A model generated the notes under the pieces. It was given only the letters and a program-made list of their open reading frames with translations. It had not been told where the DNA came from and ran no database searches. Shown here one piece after another: positions 38,701 through 51,470 of a stretch of 64,000 bases of DNA. Origin of the DNA: Rhodamnia argentea (taxonomy: Eukaryota > Streptophyta > Magnoliopsida > Myrtales > Myrtaceae); NCBI RefSeq assembly GCF_020921035.1, contig NC_063154.1, positions 5,022,001 through 5,086,000 of the forward strand, read 5' to 3'. Both the position numbers and the translations under genes were made by a program. Position 1 is the first letter of the stretch; each line of letters opens with the position of its first letter.

Positions 38701-40720
38701 TACGCAATTCTTTTCTCGTTCGTCCCACGCCAAATCTAAAAGAATGGGTTCTAGAAAGCGCGTCATCCTTTCACCAATTCTCAATGAGGAGGATGTCCAA
38801 AGATTTGATTGAATTTTGGAATTACGTGTCATGTCATTAAAGAATGGTCAATCGCGACCCACTCCCCACGTCTTCTTAATCCCGAAATACAGGTTCTCTA
38901 GATGGCGGCTGACCTTGACTCCACGCATGCGATTTTCCCGCTTTAATTTTTTTTTGTTTTTTTTGCCCTCGACATTGAAAAAGAACACGTTTGATATTTT
39001 ATTCAAAAGGGAAGAGCCGAAGTCCCGCATTGCAAAGACATGGTGATTTTAGAGGGGCGAGATTATTAATTGCATATCTCTACGCTGATAACTATTTTCA
39101 GAAAAATATTATTTTTCGAGAAATAAATGGAGCCCGAGCAAGAAGTAAAATGTCGGGAAAGGCGAAAAAATCGCCGAATTTTGCGACTAATAGGCTGTCG
39201 AATCGTGAATTATTAGAGGTGTTTCGTATGTCGATACGCAAGTATAGGATAAGAAAAGGACGACGGCGGAGGCGGGGAAATAGACAAATTAGGGCTTAGG
39301 GGAGGATGCAACAACTGGGAATGGGACACTTCTCTTTTCATTAGCTACTTCTATGTATAGGCGTCGATGAGCATGTAAATAATTCCTTGCACTGGTGATG
39401 GACCTGATAAATAAAAAATAAAAAAAAAATTGATATTCTTTTTCGGATTCAATGATGCGAATAAACGTTATTTTAGTTCTCAACGCGAGAAATTGCTAGT
39501 GTCGAAGAACGATAAGTGGTTGCCAGTCAACGTTTGTTGCCCTTTGTTCGGGGCGAGGTTCTCGGTGATTGAGAGATGTCACTAAATCCCACGGATATCA
39601 AAAGACTAACTTCGTGAAAAACACTCCTCCCCTAGCAGAGGAATTTGCTCGATTAGCTGGTGAGAAATCAGAGCGATTTCGTCTCGACGGTTTCAAAGCG
39701 GATCGAATTGAAACCAAAGCGATCGATCATGACATGTGAATGTGGTCGCGCGACGCGACGTGCGCGTCCAAAGTGTTTTGCCCCAATCTCTGCGCTTTTC
39801 CATAAAGTTAAGCCCCGGATGGAAAAACAAAGAAAAGAAAAAGCCAAACGCAACGGCCACGACCCTAGCGGAGTTTGGCTGGGTCATAGCCGTCCATAAT
39901 CTTGAATTCTTCCATCCACTCCTACACAAAAAGAAATAACACGTTGTACCGTCAGAGTCCGTCAATTCTAATACATAAACGTGTTATTATTTTCTCCAAC
40001 TTATACATAGAATGAAAATAAAATAAAATAAATAAAAGACGTACCCAAATAAAAATGGAGTTCTCGTCTCCGCCCACCATGCATCCGTCTTTTCTACCCG
40101 ACTCCTAACGTTGCCCCGAATCCATATGATGTTGTCCAGTGTTTCTTTGATTCTCAGCCACGTTACTGCCCGAATTGCAACTTTTCTGTCGTTAGAAGAC
40201 ACGATGGTTCCGTGGAAACTATACTTCTCTTCCCCGTGGGATAATCTCTCGGCTATGAGTTTTAAACTTTCAAAATTGGATTTTCTAACACGATATTGAA
40301 GCCACAGATTATGTTCCGTTCATTTCGCATGCTCGTTGAATCCACATGGGTTAGTTCATAATCCAACTTGCAAGCGAAAGGGCGTGTTTAAGCATCCTAC
40401 ATCACTTATTTAAGTGATTTATATGTTTTTGGCGCGCGATTGTTTCCTTGAAAACTTCAGGATGGAGAAGATATTTTCCATGAAAATCATCTTCAAGGGA
40501 ATCCTTTTGTTTTCGTTTGGTTGGCGGTTCTTGCCAAAAGGGGAAATCGATCTCTCCCAATATAAGCTTCTTGTTTTGAGTCATGAAAAGAAAGATTTAG
40601 GTCGATTAGTTTTTCATCATTTAAATACTAGAAAGCCGAAAAATAATTTCCTAAAAACAACTTTTCTTGAAAGAAACAGATCTCTAATATAATTGTGGAC
40701 TCACTTCGTCAACAAACTTA

Positions 40721-41378
40721 GGATATGTTTAATTGTTTCAGTGAAAGTGTTATCTGAAAATTGGTTTTTCGGACTTTTGATTGTTTTGTTTGTCGAAAAT
40801 AACCTAGTCAATAAGAAAAACTTTCCGGTCAATGAAAAATTCGTGCATAAAATTAAGAAAAATGAATTCTTAAATCTAATAGGTGAAAACACTTTACAAA
40901 ATAGCTCATCTTTAATTTTTTATTTTTTATTTTTAAAAATTTACATTTTATGTTTTATACTTTTTATGTTTTGTATTTTTATTTTTTTGTTATTATGTTC
41001 TTTTCTTCTTTTTGTCTTTTTCTTCTTCCTCGGCCAGTCACTAGGCCTCGACGGCTGGCCACGGATGTCGTTCGGTGAGCTTGAGCTCGCCTACGGTCGC
41101 AGGTTGGTCATGGTAGAGGAAGAAAGAAAAATTAAAATTAAAATAAAAGAAAGAAAATAAATAAAAATAAAAAAATTTATTTTTATTTTTTTAGCATGAA
41201 ATTTAAATCATTTTCCAAATATGTAATAAAAAATCATTTTTCTAATGATATCCAAACACCAGAAAAAGTTATCAATCACATATCACCAAACATAGAAAAA
41301 CTAATTATTTTCTCAAAAAGTAATTTTTTGAAAAGCATTTTTCTTTTTCATGGCGTTTTCCCTCAACCAAACGCACTC
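40721..41378. mobile_element. MITE-like element with TTA flanks
   Basis: The left end is GGATATGTTTAATTG and the right end read on the other strand is GAGTGCGTTTGGTTG, imperfect inverted ends flanked by TTA on both sides (40718-40720 and 41379-41381). The interior is AT-rich, with TTTTC-rich arms pairing GTGAAAGTG-like and AAAAGC-like stretches, and has no transposase. The end resembles the GTTTGGTTG ends of Tourist elements. Boundaries are inferred by eye. Confidence 0.5.
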
Positions 41379-41650
41379 TTAAGCTTTGGAATTTGAATTT
41401 TCAACAATACTAATCGATCAATTTTCTTTCCATTGATACCTCCCTTGATTCTTCTTGCCGTCGATGCACGCCAAAGCCCACGTTCAAGGCAGAGCACATC
41501 ACAAGGAAAGAACAAAATAAGAAGCACCAACACATAAAACATGGTTGTGAGAATCAAAATTCATGTTTTTAACATATGTGCGTGTGTTTTTTTCTTTTTT
41601 CTTTTTTGTTTTCCTGTGTTGCACAAAGATAGCTGAAACCATTTCTCAAC

Positions 41651-44600
41651 ATGCCCTCTTTCGGATTCTTCAGCAAAATGGGTCTTCTCGAATCGATCCG
41701 AGCGAACACGATCGGTGTTGCATTGGTTCCGTTCGCGATCCCGATTTCCGGGGTCTACCTTCTCAAGAGGAGCAGATCGAGCAGATCGAAAGGTCCGTGG
41801 AAAATTCCAACTTTTTTTTTTTTGAGGGGTCGTTTTCTTACAGCATCCTAGTAAAAATAACATATATATGGATGAGCTATGGTGTTTGACCTTATTAACA
41901 AACCCTAATTTGCCCCATTCCTTGAGCTAATATAGCTTAGCTGCTGCTGTGTCGATTTCTAGTTTTAGGGTTTAGCCATCGATCATTGTATCATGCCCCT
42001 AATTAGAATTCAGACAATTCCGGGTTTTGACCGGGACAACATTGGAGACGAGACGTGGTTTCTTGGATGGAAGCGAATCGGAGTGCCGTTCAGCTGACCC
42101 TAGAGACGTGTGCTTCAATCCAAGGAGAGAGGGAAAATAATTTTGATTTGTAAATCTTCCAAACGAATGAGACATGTTTTTACGACCTTATTTTTACGCG
42201 GACTAATTCTTGCAAAACTTTATATGCCGAGACGGATCGTTGGTCTCATAGAATCGACCCGGTCCGACCATCTTCTCATGCCGATTCTAATACATCTTTC
42301 GGGATCCTTGTACGGTTTCGTGAAGGCTGCTTTGACCCGAAGAAATTCAAGGAATTCAGGCTCATCAAGAAGACCCCGATCAGCCCTAATTCCGCGAGAT
42401 TCAGATTCGCTCTTCCCACCCCCACTTCGGTCTTGGGACTTCCCGTGGGGCAACACATAATTTGCAGGTGATAATAACGAAAAAAAATTAATTAGTCACG
42501 CATTCACAAAATGTTATTTTTCTCCGATCTGCGTCGAGCAGAGGAAAGGACAGAGACGGCAAAGAAGTCATTAGGCCATACACCCCCATCACTCTGGACT
42601 CTGATCTTGGCTACTTCGAATTGGTCGTGAAGGTATATACGTATCTTTATTATGATAAATCGCCAATTAAGCTACGTTAATATAGCTATTACCGCGAAAA
42701 TAAATTTGCGATTTGACCAAGTTATAATGGGTTGATCTGGTGAATGGTCTAGATGTACCCAAAAGGAAGGATGTCTCACCATTTCAGGGAGATGCGTGAA
42801 GGTGACTACCTTACCGTTAAAGGACCAAAGGTACCAATCTCAATCGGTTCCATAATGCTTCAAAGTTAAGTTGTAGATGATATGTGCACGCTACTCGTTA
42901 GCTAGCTGCTTCCAATTTGATCTGAACGTGGGCCTAACTGCTCATGGGATCGCTGGGCCAAACGGGCCCTGAAAGTAAACTTTTCGCGGGCTCGGCAAAT
43001 TGAGTTTTAAACCGTTTGACAAATTGTCAATTTATTCGTTTCGATCAATTTTGGCTTGGAATTGCTTACGTCGACACCGATCGCTCTATGTGACACGATT
43101 GACGCCGACGTGAAATTTTTTGAGAATTTTTTAACCTTTTACTAATTTTTTTTCTCCTTTTCTTTTTATTGTTAAGGTCCGACTTGGGGTTGACCCTTGC
43201 CAGCCGCCGACGCAAGGACTTGCCCAGTGACCGGTTGCCAACAATCCGCTCTTAACAATAAAAAAGAAGAAAAATTAAAAAAATTAGAAATTCTCTAAAA
43301 TTTTTCATGTCACTGTCGACCGTGCCATGTAGGAATGCCGACGTCCACGTTAGTAACTTCCTATCAAAATTGGTCGAAATGACTAAATTGACAAATTAGG
43401 AAAATATTTATGACTCAATTAACACAATTAAAATGTTCAGAACTGAATTGATCAGAGTAAAATAAATTTTACGAGCTTTTGGGTGATTTCCCCGACTATG
43501 AAGCTCAACCTATCGCGACTGGCGAGCCTGGGCGACAAGTTAAGCCTAACTTCAAAACGTAACATTTTCTGCTTCTCATCTCATCTCATCCGAAGGGACG
43601 ATTCAAGTATAAGCCCAATCAAGCTCGTGCGTTCGGGATGCTCGCCGGAGGCTCTGGCATCACCCCCATTTTCCAGGCAATGCTTCCATATCCTCGTCAT
43701 CTCCTGAATTTTTTTTTTTTTTTTATCATTTATCGTCCTTTTTTTTTTTTACCTTTTATATTTCATAGCAGCTTATTCGCGCGATATTGGAAAACCCAAA
43801 GGACAAGACAAAAGCGTGCCTCATTTACGCCAATGTTACCGTCCACGACATACTCTTGAAGGTACGCATATAATTCTTCTCGCTTTTACCATTTAGAAAA
43901 ATGAATAAACAAGAAATATTTTCATCATTCGAAAAAAAAAAAGATTGAGCATAAATTATGATTGATGATAAAATTACTTTTCTACTGGCCGATTATTCTC
44001 AAGAGATATAAATGATTATTTTTATGAAAATATTTATCAAATTATTTATTTTTCGTGAAACGGACGGCAGCTTATATCTCATTCATCGCCTCTCTTCCTA
44101 ATCGATTACATCTCGATTTGCATCCCGATGGCTTACTACATTATTCGTAGGAAGAACTGGACGCCTTTGCCAAGAAATTTGCCAACCGTTTCGAGGTGTA
44201 CTATGTTCTTAGTCGGGTCGGTGATGGAAAATCTCAAGTGGCTTTCTAAATCTTCGCTTTAACACAACAAATACATCGAGCATGTACAACGGTCGTCATG
44301 CACTGTCTATGCTGGGATCGTCGGCCCCGGAAAATTAACCTTGCCGTTAATCGATCTTCGCCATTATTTTTCAGCCTCCCGAGAATTGGAATGGTGGAGG
44401 CGGGTATGTGACGAAGGAGATGATCCGAAGCCGCCGCCCACCACCGGCTTCCGATATTCGGGTTAACATCTATGTTCGCCGTGTTTTTGTAATTCATTTT
44501 ATGGGGGAAAATTGTCTCTTTCGGCTATATTTGTTTAGTGAAAAATGAACAGCTTGAAAAATAAAGAAACTATTTTCGGTGTTCAAGAAAATAATCTAAG

Positions 44601-44903
44601 ACATAGATAATATTCAATAATGGAAACATGTCTCGTTGGTTAATTATTTCAAGAGATACAAACGATCGTGAAAAATATTATCCGGATCATTCATTTGACT
44701 CGGAAAAATGCACTTTCTCAAGAATTTGAGAAGTCTTTAGTTTTCCAAACTAATCAATGATTCGGTCCACTTAAATTATTTTTATGATATGTCACTATAT
44801 AATGTTGCAGATACTAAGGTGTGGTCCTCCGCCCATGAACAAGGCGATGGCTGGTCATCTCAGCGGGCTTGGTTACACGCAAGACATGCAATTTGAGTTC
44901 TAA
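41651..44903 (+). CDS. CBR1: NADH-cytochrome b5 reductase (CBR1 type), membrane-anchored
   Basis: This FAD enzyme transfers electrons from NADH to cytochrome b5, feeding ER fatty-acid desaturation and hydroxylation. The exons are 41651-41792, 42326-42467, 42542-42632, 42753-42830, 43596-43676, 43772-43861, 44151-44216, 44375-44461 and 44811-44903 (289 aa, open throughout). Residues 20-38 form one N-terminal hydrophobic anchor. The FAD site RPYT is at 106-109, the second FAD motif GRMSHHF at 130-136, the NADH site GGSGITP at 169-175 and CGPPPM at 263-268. The protein ends QFEF, as in CBR1. Intron 5 starts GC rather than GT (CAG|GCAATG); the next exon resumes LIRAILENP in frame. Intron 4 hosts a fold-back element. 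ATG 41678 is an alternative start that would shorten the lead before the anchor. CBR1 versus CBR2 orthology is inferred from the single N-terminal anchor. Confidence 0.92.
43021..43396. mobile_element. Fold-back element with about 150-bp inverted arms in CBR intron 4
   Basis: The left arm begins AAATTGTCAATTTATTCG and the right arm, read on the other strand, begins AATTTGTCAATTTAGTCA. The arms continue to match through TTTCGAYCAATTTTG, the ACGTSGAC region and the TTTTTATTGTTAAG inner end, leaving a GC-richer loop of roughly 80 bp. No coding capacity. It is typical of a long-TIR fold-back MITE. Confidence 0.75.
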
Positions 44904-45639
44904 TCCAGTATAGTCGTTTAAAGAGAAAAAGACAACACTTTTCTTCGTTGAAGTATTGACCTACATTATTTTAATATGTATTTTCACGATAGATGACTAT
45001 CGTGAATTTAATATCCGTGCGAGTTTAAAGTCAGATATTTATTTTTATAATAATCTTAGTTTTTCAAGAACACGGTAAATGAAAAGTGAATGGGTCATAT
45101 AATGCTGACGTGTTATTTCGAAATGCTTATCGAAATTTCACAAAAATAAATCCCGAAACATTAATGAACTTTTTTTTCTTAAAAATTTGGAAAGGCCGGC
45201 CAAATCCGGGTCGACTGGATCCGGTCCAATCTGTTCCGACCCGCTCGTTTTCGGGGAAGGCCGAGAGCTGGATCATATTGGGAAGTCGAGTTCTATCGCC
45301 GTCCATTCGGCATTGCGTCAATCGAGTTCTTCCAAGGTGGATACCGCCCAAGGCCCAAGCAGCGGGAGTTCGGTGCGCTTTTCCGGTCAAAACTCGCCGA
45401 GGCTGATCGGCGATCGCACCTCCACCTCCGCCGTCCGCAGCCACCTTGGTCGTCCTCCCAGTCAACTCTATTCCTCGTCCCGCCCCGCCCCGCGCCTTCT
45501 TGTGGCGTCATTTTTTCCTCCCGCGCTATAACGACGGCAAGGATTCATACGAACGAGAATTAGGCGAAGCAACGTAGAAGGATCGCCAGCGATTCGAACA
45601 CTCATCCAGCTTCAATCTGCGCGAGATTAAGCTCAACAT
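44904..45639. other. CBR 3' flank and VPS36 promoter
   Basis: The first 200 bp are AT-rich 3' flank. From about 45180 the sequence becomes GC-rich, leading to the VPS36 ATG at 45640. No gene of its own is supported; the GC-rich ORFs on both strands lack family similarity. Confidence 0.5.
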
Positions 45640-48600
45640 ATGGCCGGAGCCGCCCTCCCTACGGCGGAGCTGACCACCAGTGGCCGCCCGATCCTCCTCC
45701 CCAACGAGATCGAGTGCTCTCTCCTCTCCAACGTCGAGCTCGAACCTGAAGGTTCGCCGCCGCTTAGCTCCTCCATTCACCTCAGGTCGTCCTTCTTGAT
45801 CCTCACGACTCACCGCCTCATCTTCGTCTCCGACTCCTCCGCTGCCGCTGCCAACACCGCCTCCTATGTCCCCCTCGCGTCCGTCACGCACATATTCTTG
45901 CTGAAGAAATCGATCAAGTCGATGTTTGGGTCGCCGCGGCTCAAGGTCCAGTTGTCTGTAGGCTCGGACGGGCGAGTGGGCGGCATGGGGACGAGGTCGA
46001 TCGTGGCGACGCTGGTGATGAGAGGGAAGGATGACGTGGAGGCGTTTGTGGACAAATTCAGGCAGAATTGGGGCGCGAGGGTCTGGGAGAGAGAGAAGGA
46101 GAGTGAGAGCGCGAGTTCAGGGTCGAGTTTGGTTGTGGAGTCGAGTGCCAGTTCGAGCGGGTTTGATTCGAGAGGAATGAGAGTGGTTGGGGTCGCGGGG
46201 ATACTGAGGAGAGAACAGGAGATGTGGGAGAGCACTGATAAGAGCTTGCAGGATGCTTTCCAGGACTTGAATGCCCTCATGGTAATGTAATATCTATAAA
46301 TTCGAGTTGTTTGATTGACATTGCTAAGAACTATTTAGGACGGGTAGGTTGGGGGGGAGAAGATTTAGATTCTCAGCATTGTGGTCTAGTTTGATTGCTT
46401 GATCGATTCCTACACCGAAATGGTAAAATATCGACGTGATTATTTGGGATGGAATAATTGAGGTTGTCCTGGACTTATTGGGAGAAGGATATGCAGCAGT
46501 TAAAGAGTTCGATTTCTCTGTCCTTGTTTGGCACATTTGGATTTTCTTTCAGAAATTGTTCATTGGACCCTTTTGGTTTGAACTAATCTGCTCTAAGGTG
46601 TAATGATTTGAGGGAATTGCCTTTTTTTATGCTTATGTTGACTAGCATAACATTTTGCAAAAGGCGTTGCTTTAAGATGAGAAAACTGAAAGCATAAAAG
46701 ACTCAATTTTAAGCTTACTATCCATGTAACCGTGCTGCCGAAAAAGCCTGAAGAAAGAGGAAATCCTGGGCAGATGGACTTCTCCTTTTCTATGGCAAAC
46801 AGCAGCTATGACTGTCTTGTCTGTTCTATAGCTCTTCTGCTATCAATGAGTGGATTACACTGAGGGTTCCATATTCTTATTTCAATGTTGTTGTGTGTGC
46901 CTGCAGAGTAAAGCAAAAGAGATGGTGATGCTTGCTGAGAAAATGAGGTTGAAACTTTTATCTGGCCCATCTCAAGCTGGATCATCAAATGATGAGGAAT
47001 TAGGTTCAAAAGAAGAAATGCAGGATTGGTTGTTGAGTGTTGGTATTGTTTCTCCAGTTACAAAAGAGTCGGCCGGTGCTTTGTATCACCAGCAACTATC
47101 CCGGCAGGTCCTCTTCTCTTGCCATTTACTTAAAAATTTTCTTATTGATTGTTTTCATCTGTAACACTGCTGAGCAGGACTTGGGACGTGTACTTAAAAA
47201 TAGAACTCCTGGCTTTTGGTTGCCATTTAAATAGTAAATGTGTTGATTCTATATCTTTGTCCCAACATGACAGTGTAAAATAGGGTTGCGGTCAATACTT
47301 ATTTAGTGTAATGCTTTCACAACAGTGGTTAAAAAAAGTATTTGTATAATAAAGTTGACAGCGGTGCATATTTTATCCTATCGAGTGTTAGCATGGGAGT
47401 GCATACATCTAACAGGAGCTTCGTATTTTTCATACGATTCCTGGTTTTTGTGCAATGTAGACCTCCTAGAAATTGGAACATCTGAAGAGTGCATGGGAAG
47501 AGATATTATTAATATGCTTTTTGCTGGATAGCTGCTGTAGTTGTTTCTGGGTCAAATCTCGCTATTGTGTTTGATATGTGGTTATTGTTTGAATAACGGC
47601 ATGTTCAGTGTTTATCCTCCTGTGTATATAGGGGAAAATTAATGTATACCTTCTGTAGCAGTTTATTTAGTAGGTACAGCGGGTCTACACCTTCTACTGC
47701 AGCATCATGTCATCTAAGTGAGATAACATCGATAAGCTTTTCAGCTTCCTGCCTGTGGAACACTCATAAAATGATCACGTAAATGTACCGTAAATTTGGA
47801 ATAGGATGACATGCTGTGGGACGTGAGTAAGCATTCTTTATGGATGTATGAGGCTGAGCGTTTGATGTGATATTAGAGAACAGGATGAACTACTCTTTGA
47901 AAGGATTAAAGCATTGAAAAGGATACACCTAAAGGTAGAAATTATGGAGGTGTTTCATCTCTATTCTATGCATGTGGAGATCCCAATGATCAATGGCTGG
48001 AGTTGGGGAAAAAACTTAACTGCTTGTTTCAAAGCTTTTTCCTTAAGGACTTTGCTGGTATATGCTTCGTGAATTACAATCTGAGGGTGTGCATTCCAGT
48101 TCATGAGGAATTTGCTCCATTTTCTACTTCTTGTCTTATAGAGCCTGATTTCCTTGCTTCTTTTTGTGTTGCCTTGTTGGCCTTAGATGATGAGATGCAT
48201 ACTGTTACAAAGCACTTATGGTGGAATTATTCACCATTTGCTCCTTTTAGCAGTTGTGGAGTTATTTTATACTGAAGCTTGTCTCTAATACACCGGCTTA
48301 ATATGTTCCAAATTCTAAAAAATGGACTGCTTGTGTCATTCCATTTGTACTATGTGATTATTTGTATTATAATCTTAGATTCTTGGTCCTTTTTCCTTTT
48401 TTTTTTTTAACAAAAGGTTAATTATTCTTTTTTGGCTCTTAGTTAGCAGATTTTGTGAAGATTCCTCTTGAGAGGTCTGGAGGAATGATTAATCTTATAG
48501 ACATGTACTGCCTTTTTAACCGGGCTCGGGGCACAGAACTGATCTCTCCAGAGGATCTGTTGCGAGCATGTTCCCTGTGGGAGAAGTTTGATGTGTAAGA

Positions 48601-49529
48601 CATTTTCCATCTACTCGAGTAATGTCAGTATAATTATTATTTCTTTTGAGGTGGCCTGATTTTTTATATATACTAATGGAGCTGTCCCCTCTCTCAGTCC
48701 TGTAATGCTTCGGAAGTTTGATAGTGGAGTAATGATTATCCAGAATAAGTCCCACAGCGATGAAGAGGTGATCTTTCACTTCCTTCTAATCTATGAAGGT
48801 GTTGATTGAGTTTACTTTGGGGAGAAGTGCCCCATGTTCTGTTGTCTGTATTCAGTTTAAACTGGCGAGATGAAATGTTGTTATGCTTGTAGCTGCTATA
48901 TAAGTTTGGCTTTGGGAACTGCATTATGGACTGTGGTTTTCATAGATATGCCTCTTGCTCATGCTCTCTAGGCAGTAGACACCCTCTCTAAGAGAGAGAA
49001 TTTTATAGTTTGAGGCAAGAGGCTGCCAAACTTGTCATGATAAAGAGTTGTCCAATATCCAATGATGAATGTGGGATATGTACGTCTCCTTTGACAGAAG
49101 GAACTACTGAGGCATGTGGGCTATTTGGTTTATATTGCCCATGTAAGAAATAGTACCCTAATTACTTATATCCAACTTTGCCTGATAATAACTGAGGGAT
49201 GCTGTTTATAGGTTTTTGCTAGAATCAAGTTGCTCATTACACGGCCTGACGCCCTTCAGATGGGTGTAAGTGCTGGTGATGCTGCCATGACCCTAGGAAT
49301 TGCTCCAGCAATGGCCAAGGAGCACCTCTTAACTGCTGAGAGCCGAGGTATGTGGCTTATAGAGAGATAAAAAAAAAAATGTTGAAATGGCTGGAGTGCT
49401 ATTGCAACAAGCATTCTTACATTGCTTTGCTCTTTGGCAGGTTTACTATGCCGGGACATAAGCCCTGATGGCTTTCGTTTCTACATTAATTTATTTCCTG
49501 AGATTCGTACAGATGACATATACCTGTGA
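45640..49529 (+). CDS. VPS36: ESCRT-II subunit VPS36
   Basis: VPS36 joins VPS22 and VPS25 in ESCRT-II, which sorts ubiquitinated membrane cargo into multivesicular bodies. The exons are 45640-46281, 46907-47107, 48443-48594, 48698-48767, 49212-49347 and 49441-49529 (429 aa), all GT-AG. Exon 1 encodes the GLUE (PH-like) domain for ubiquitin and lipid binding (about residues 1-165), with [11 protein letters not shown] and [20 protein letters not shown] as clear marks. A Ser-rich linker follows, then [19 protein letters not shown] at the start of the helical region. The remaining exons form the EAP30-type winged-helix pair, with [20 protein letters not shown] and [16 protein letters not shown]. 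The start Met is the first in the GC-rich leader and matches the family N-terminus. Length agrees with the Arabidopsis protein (about 440 aa). Confidence 0.94.
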
Positions 49530-51470
49530 GTAAAAAATCTTCTTAATAACAATTGTCATCCTACTTTGCTATGGCTTGATAATGATATCTGGTCTTTGGT
49601 TTTTCTTGTGCAGCACACTCCTTTAGAGAAATTTTGATTTGCAGATAACCATATGAAATAATTTCCTTAGACCATGCATGTTCTTTGTACAGAATTAAAA
49701 ATTGGTTGTTTAACTATTTGTGCTAAGACACTACTCATTCAAGAAATTGAAGGTGTTCTTGCCAAAAAGGAAAATACTATTGTCACGGAGCATTTTCATA
49801 CTTGGGATAATTGCTATCTCTTAAGTTCTTCCCAATGAACTGCAAGTGCAAAGTATGGAAGACTCTTTGTTGCCCTTCAGGGTCCTAATTCATAAATTAT
49901 TTATTTGCCGTCATAGTTTAGAAATTATTTCTTTGCCTAGCAGTTTAGTTCTTGAGCCATTAGGCTTCCTCAGATATCTTATAAAATGAGGAATAATATT
50001 CAAATAGACTTATGATAATTATGTTTAAGACAGTCTTTTGGACTATTTATGCATATACCACAAACTGGGTTTTAGTCGCCAGTCATTTTATATAAACATT
50101 CTGTGCCATCTCTGTTTACCTCGCATTTCATATCGATGAATAGTGGCTCTTGGATCTGCTATACTGTAGCTGTTGGGAAAGGACCTTTAAAATGATGAAA
50201 GACTGCTGCCATGTTTACCAATAGATAGGACATATCATGTGACTGTACAAGATTTAAAGAGTGTTGTATGGATCGTTTGTTCAATTGTTGCTCGGAAGAT
50301 GTCTTCGAGAGGGGTCCATGGATGAATCTGTGTACTAGACATCTCATCTCATTCTTAGATGGTACATCCATAAGTTTGAAAGCGCTGTCCATGAGCTCAT
50401 CCAGTATGAGAGTAAATATATATAGACAGTTGCGATCGCAAATCGAGTTAGATGCTATGGTTGTTGCATATGGTTTTCCCAACCACATACATCTATTAGC
50501 TATGGTTTTCCTTCGCAGAGTGAAAGATCAGGGAATCTACGCTACATGGATCAAGTGTGCATCTTCTCCTTCTAGGCAAGACACACTTCTTTATCTCTTT
50601 GATATTAGGCGGAACTGAATATGATATCCAACTAGGATTTGCAACAAACTTCATAGAAATGAGGTTGCAATTGTTGTGTTTTATTTTACTCGCTAAGGTC
50701 TTATGTCGGTGTTTCTCCTTACACAGGTTGCAATGAGATAGACGCCTTCTGGTTCCTTTAACTTTGTTGCGAACAAATCTCACTTCTGCTGACACCGAAG
50801 AGGGCATCCCTACATTTCTTAAGGGCCGTGCTTCGATCTTTTGATCAATCTTTCATGGTGCAAAACAATTGGAGTGAGATTGACTGTTGAGGCATAAGCT
50901 TGGTCCGTATTTGGGAGACTGACGAGAGACGAAGACTTATGGAGTTCTAAGTCGTGAGGTTTATCTTCTTTCATCCTCACGAATTGTCGTTAGGATAGAT
51001 CTAGTCAAAATGGGGGTCCTTAGTCCTTGCGATTTCTGCGACGAGACGAAGGATTCAGGGGATTGCCACCGACTTGCCATGAGATAGCAATGCCCCATTC
51101 TTTCCCAGCTGCAGGTTCTTGTTTCTAGCATCATTTATAGATTGGCGAGCTCCTCCCTTCCCCTTGTGCCTTAACCTTTTGTTCTTGTGAGATCGGTACG
51201 GTATATCCCCGAACAAAAGCCCGAGGCATCCATCTTATTTATTTTCATAAATCAAAGAGCGTTGTTCAAATGCTTCGCAGGTACACGTACCGCCGTCGCA
51301 GGCAGCTCTAGATAGAAGATTCATACGATAGCGCACACGTCAAAGATAACAAACACGTCTGCTCATCAGTCGGACTGAAAGCCATTACGGCTTTATTCCA
51401 AGCAATAAAGATCGTAAACAAAGTGATGTGGATCTACTCCCATTCGTTTCTCCCAAATCTTGGACGCCCC
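49530..51470. other. Convergent intergenic region VPS36/hydrolase-like gene
   Basis: It contains 3' flanks of the two genes and about 1.5 kb of unassigned sequence. Frames near 50268-50618 (+) and 50159-50488 (-) are open but show no family features that I recognise. No terminal repeats were found by eye. Confidence 0.4.

Larger units (their letters stand above)
35386..41650. other. Long divergent intergenic region ALA1/CBR
   Basis: The ALA1-proximal 1.3 kb is full of short repeats: GGC/GCA triplets at about 35506-35550, CAG triplets near 35590-35610, GA at 35733-35773, AAC near 35989-36011, CT at 36619-36638. It probably contains the ALA1 leader. From 37100 to 40700 it is AT-rich with poly-A/T tracts and no recognisable gene. 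A stretch near 37640-37800 resembles 61060-61360 (both end near CGGTTTGAAAT), suggesting another dispersed repeat. A MITE-like element lies at 40721-41378. Confidence 0.5.

Noticed and set aside
40693-41160. 155-codon ORF rich in Leu, Phe and Ile
   Set aside because: It arises from T-rich, low-complexity sequence inside a MITE-like element, with no family motif and a lysine-rich simple-sequence end.
45127-45531. GC-rich ORFs of about 110 codons on both strands upstream of VPS36
   Set aside because: There is no recognisable domain. The GC-rich leader of VPS36 keeps all frames open by composition.
50159-50618. Two overlapping ORFs of about 110 codons between VPS36 and hydrolase copy a
   Set aside because: Neither shows family similarity, and splice-like continuation was not found, so I left them out as genes.
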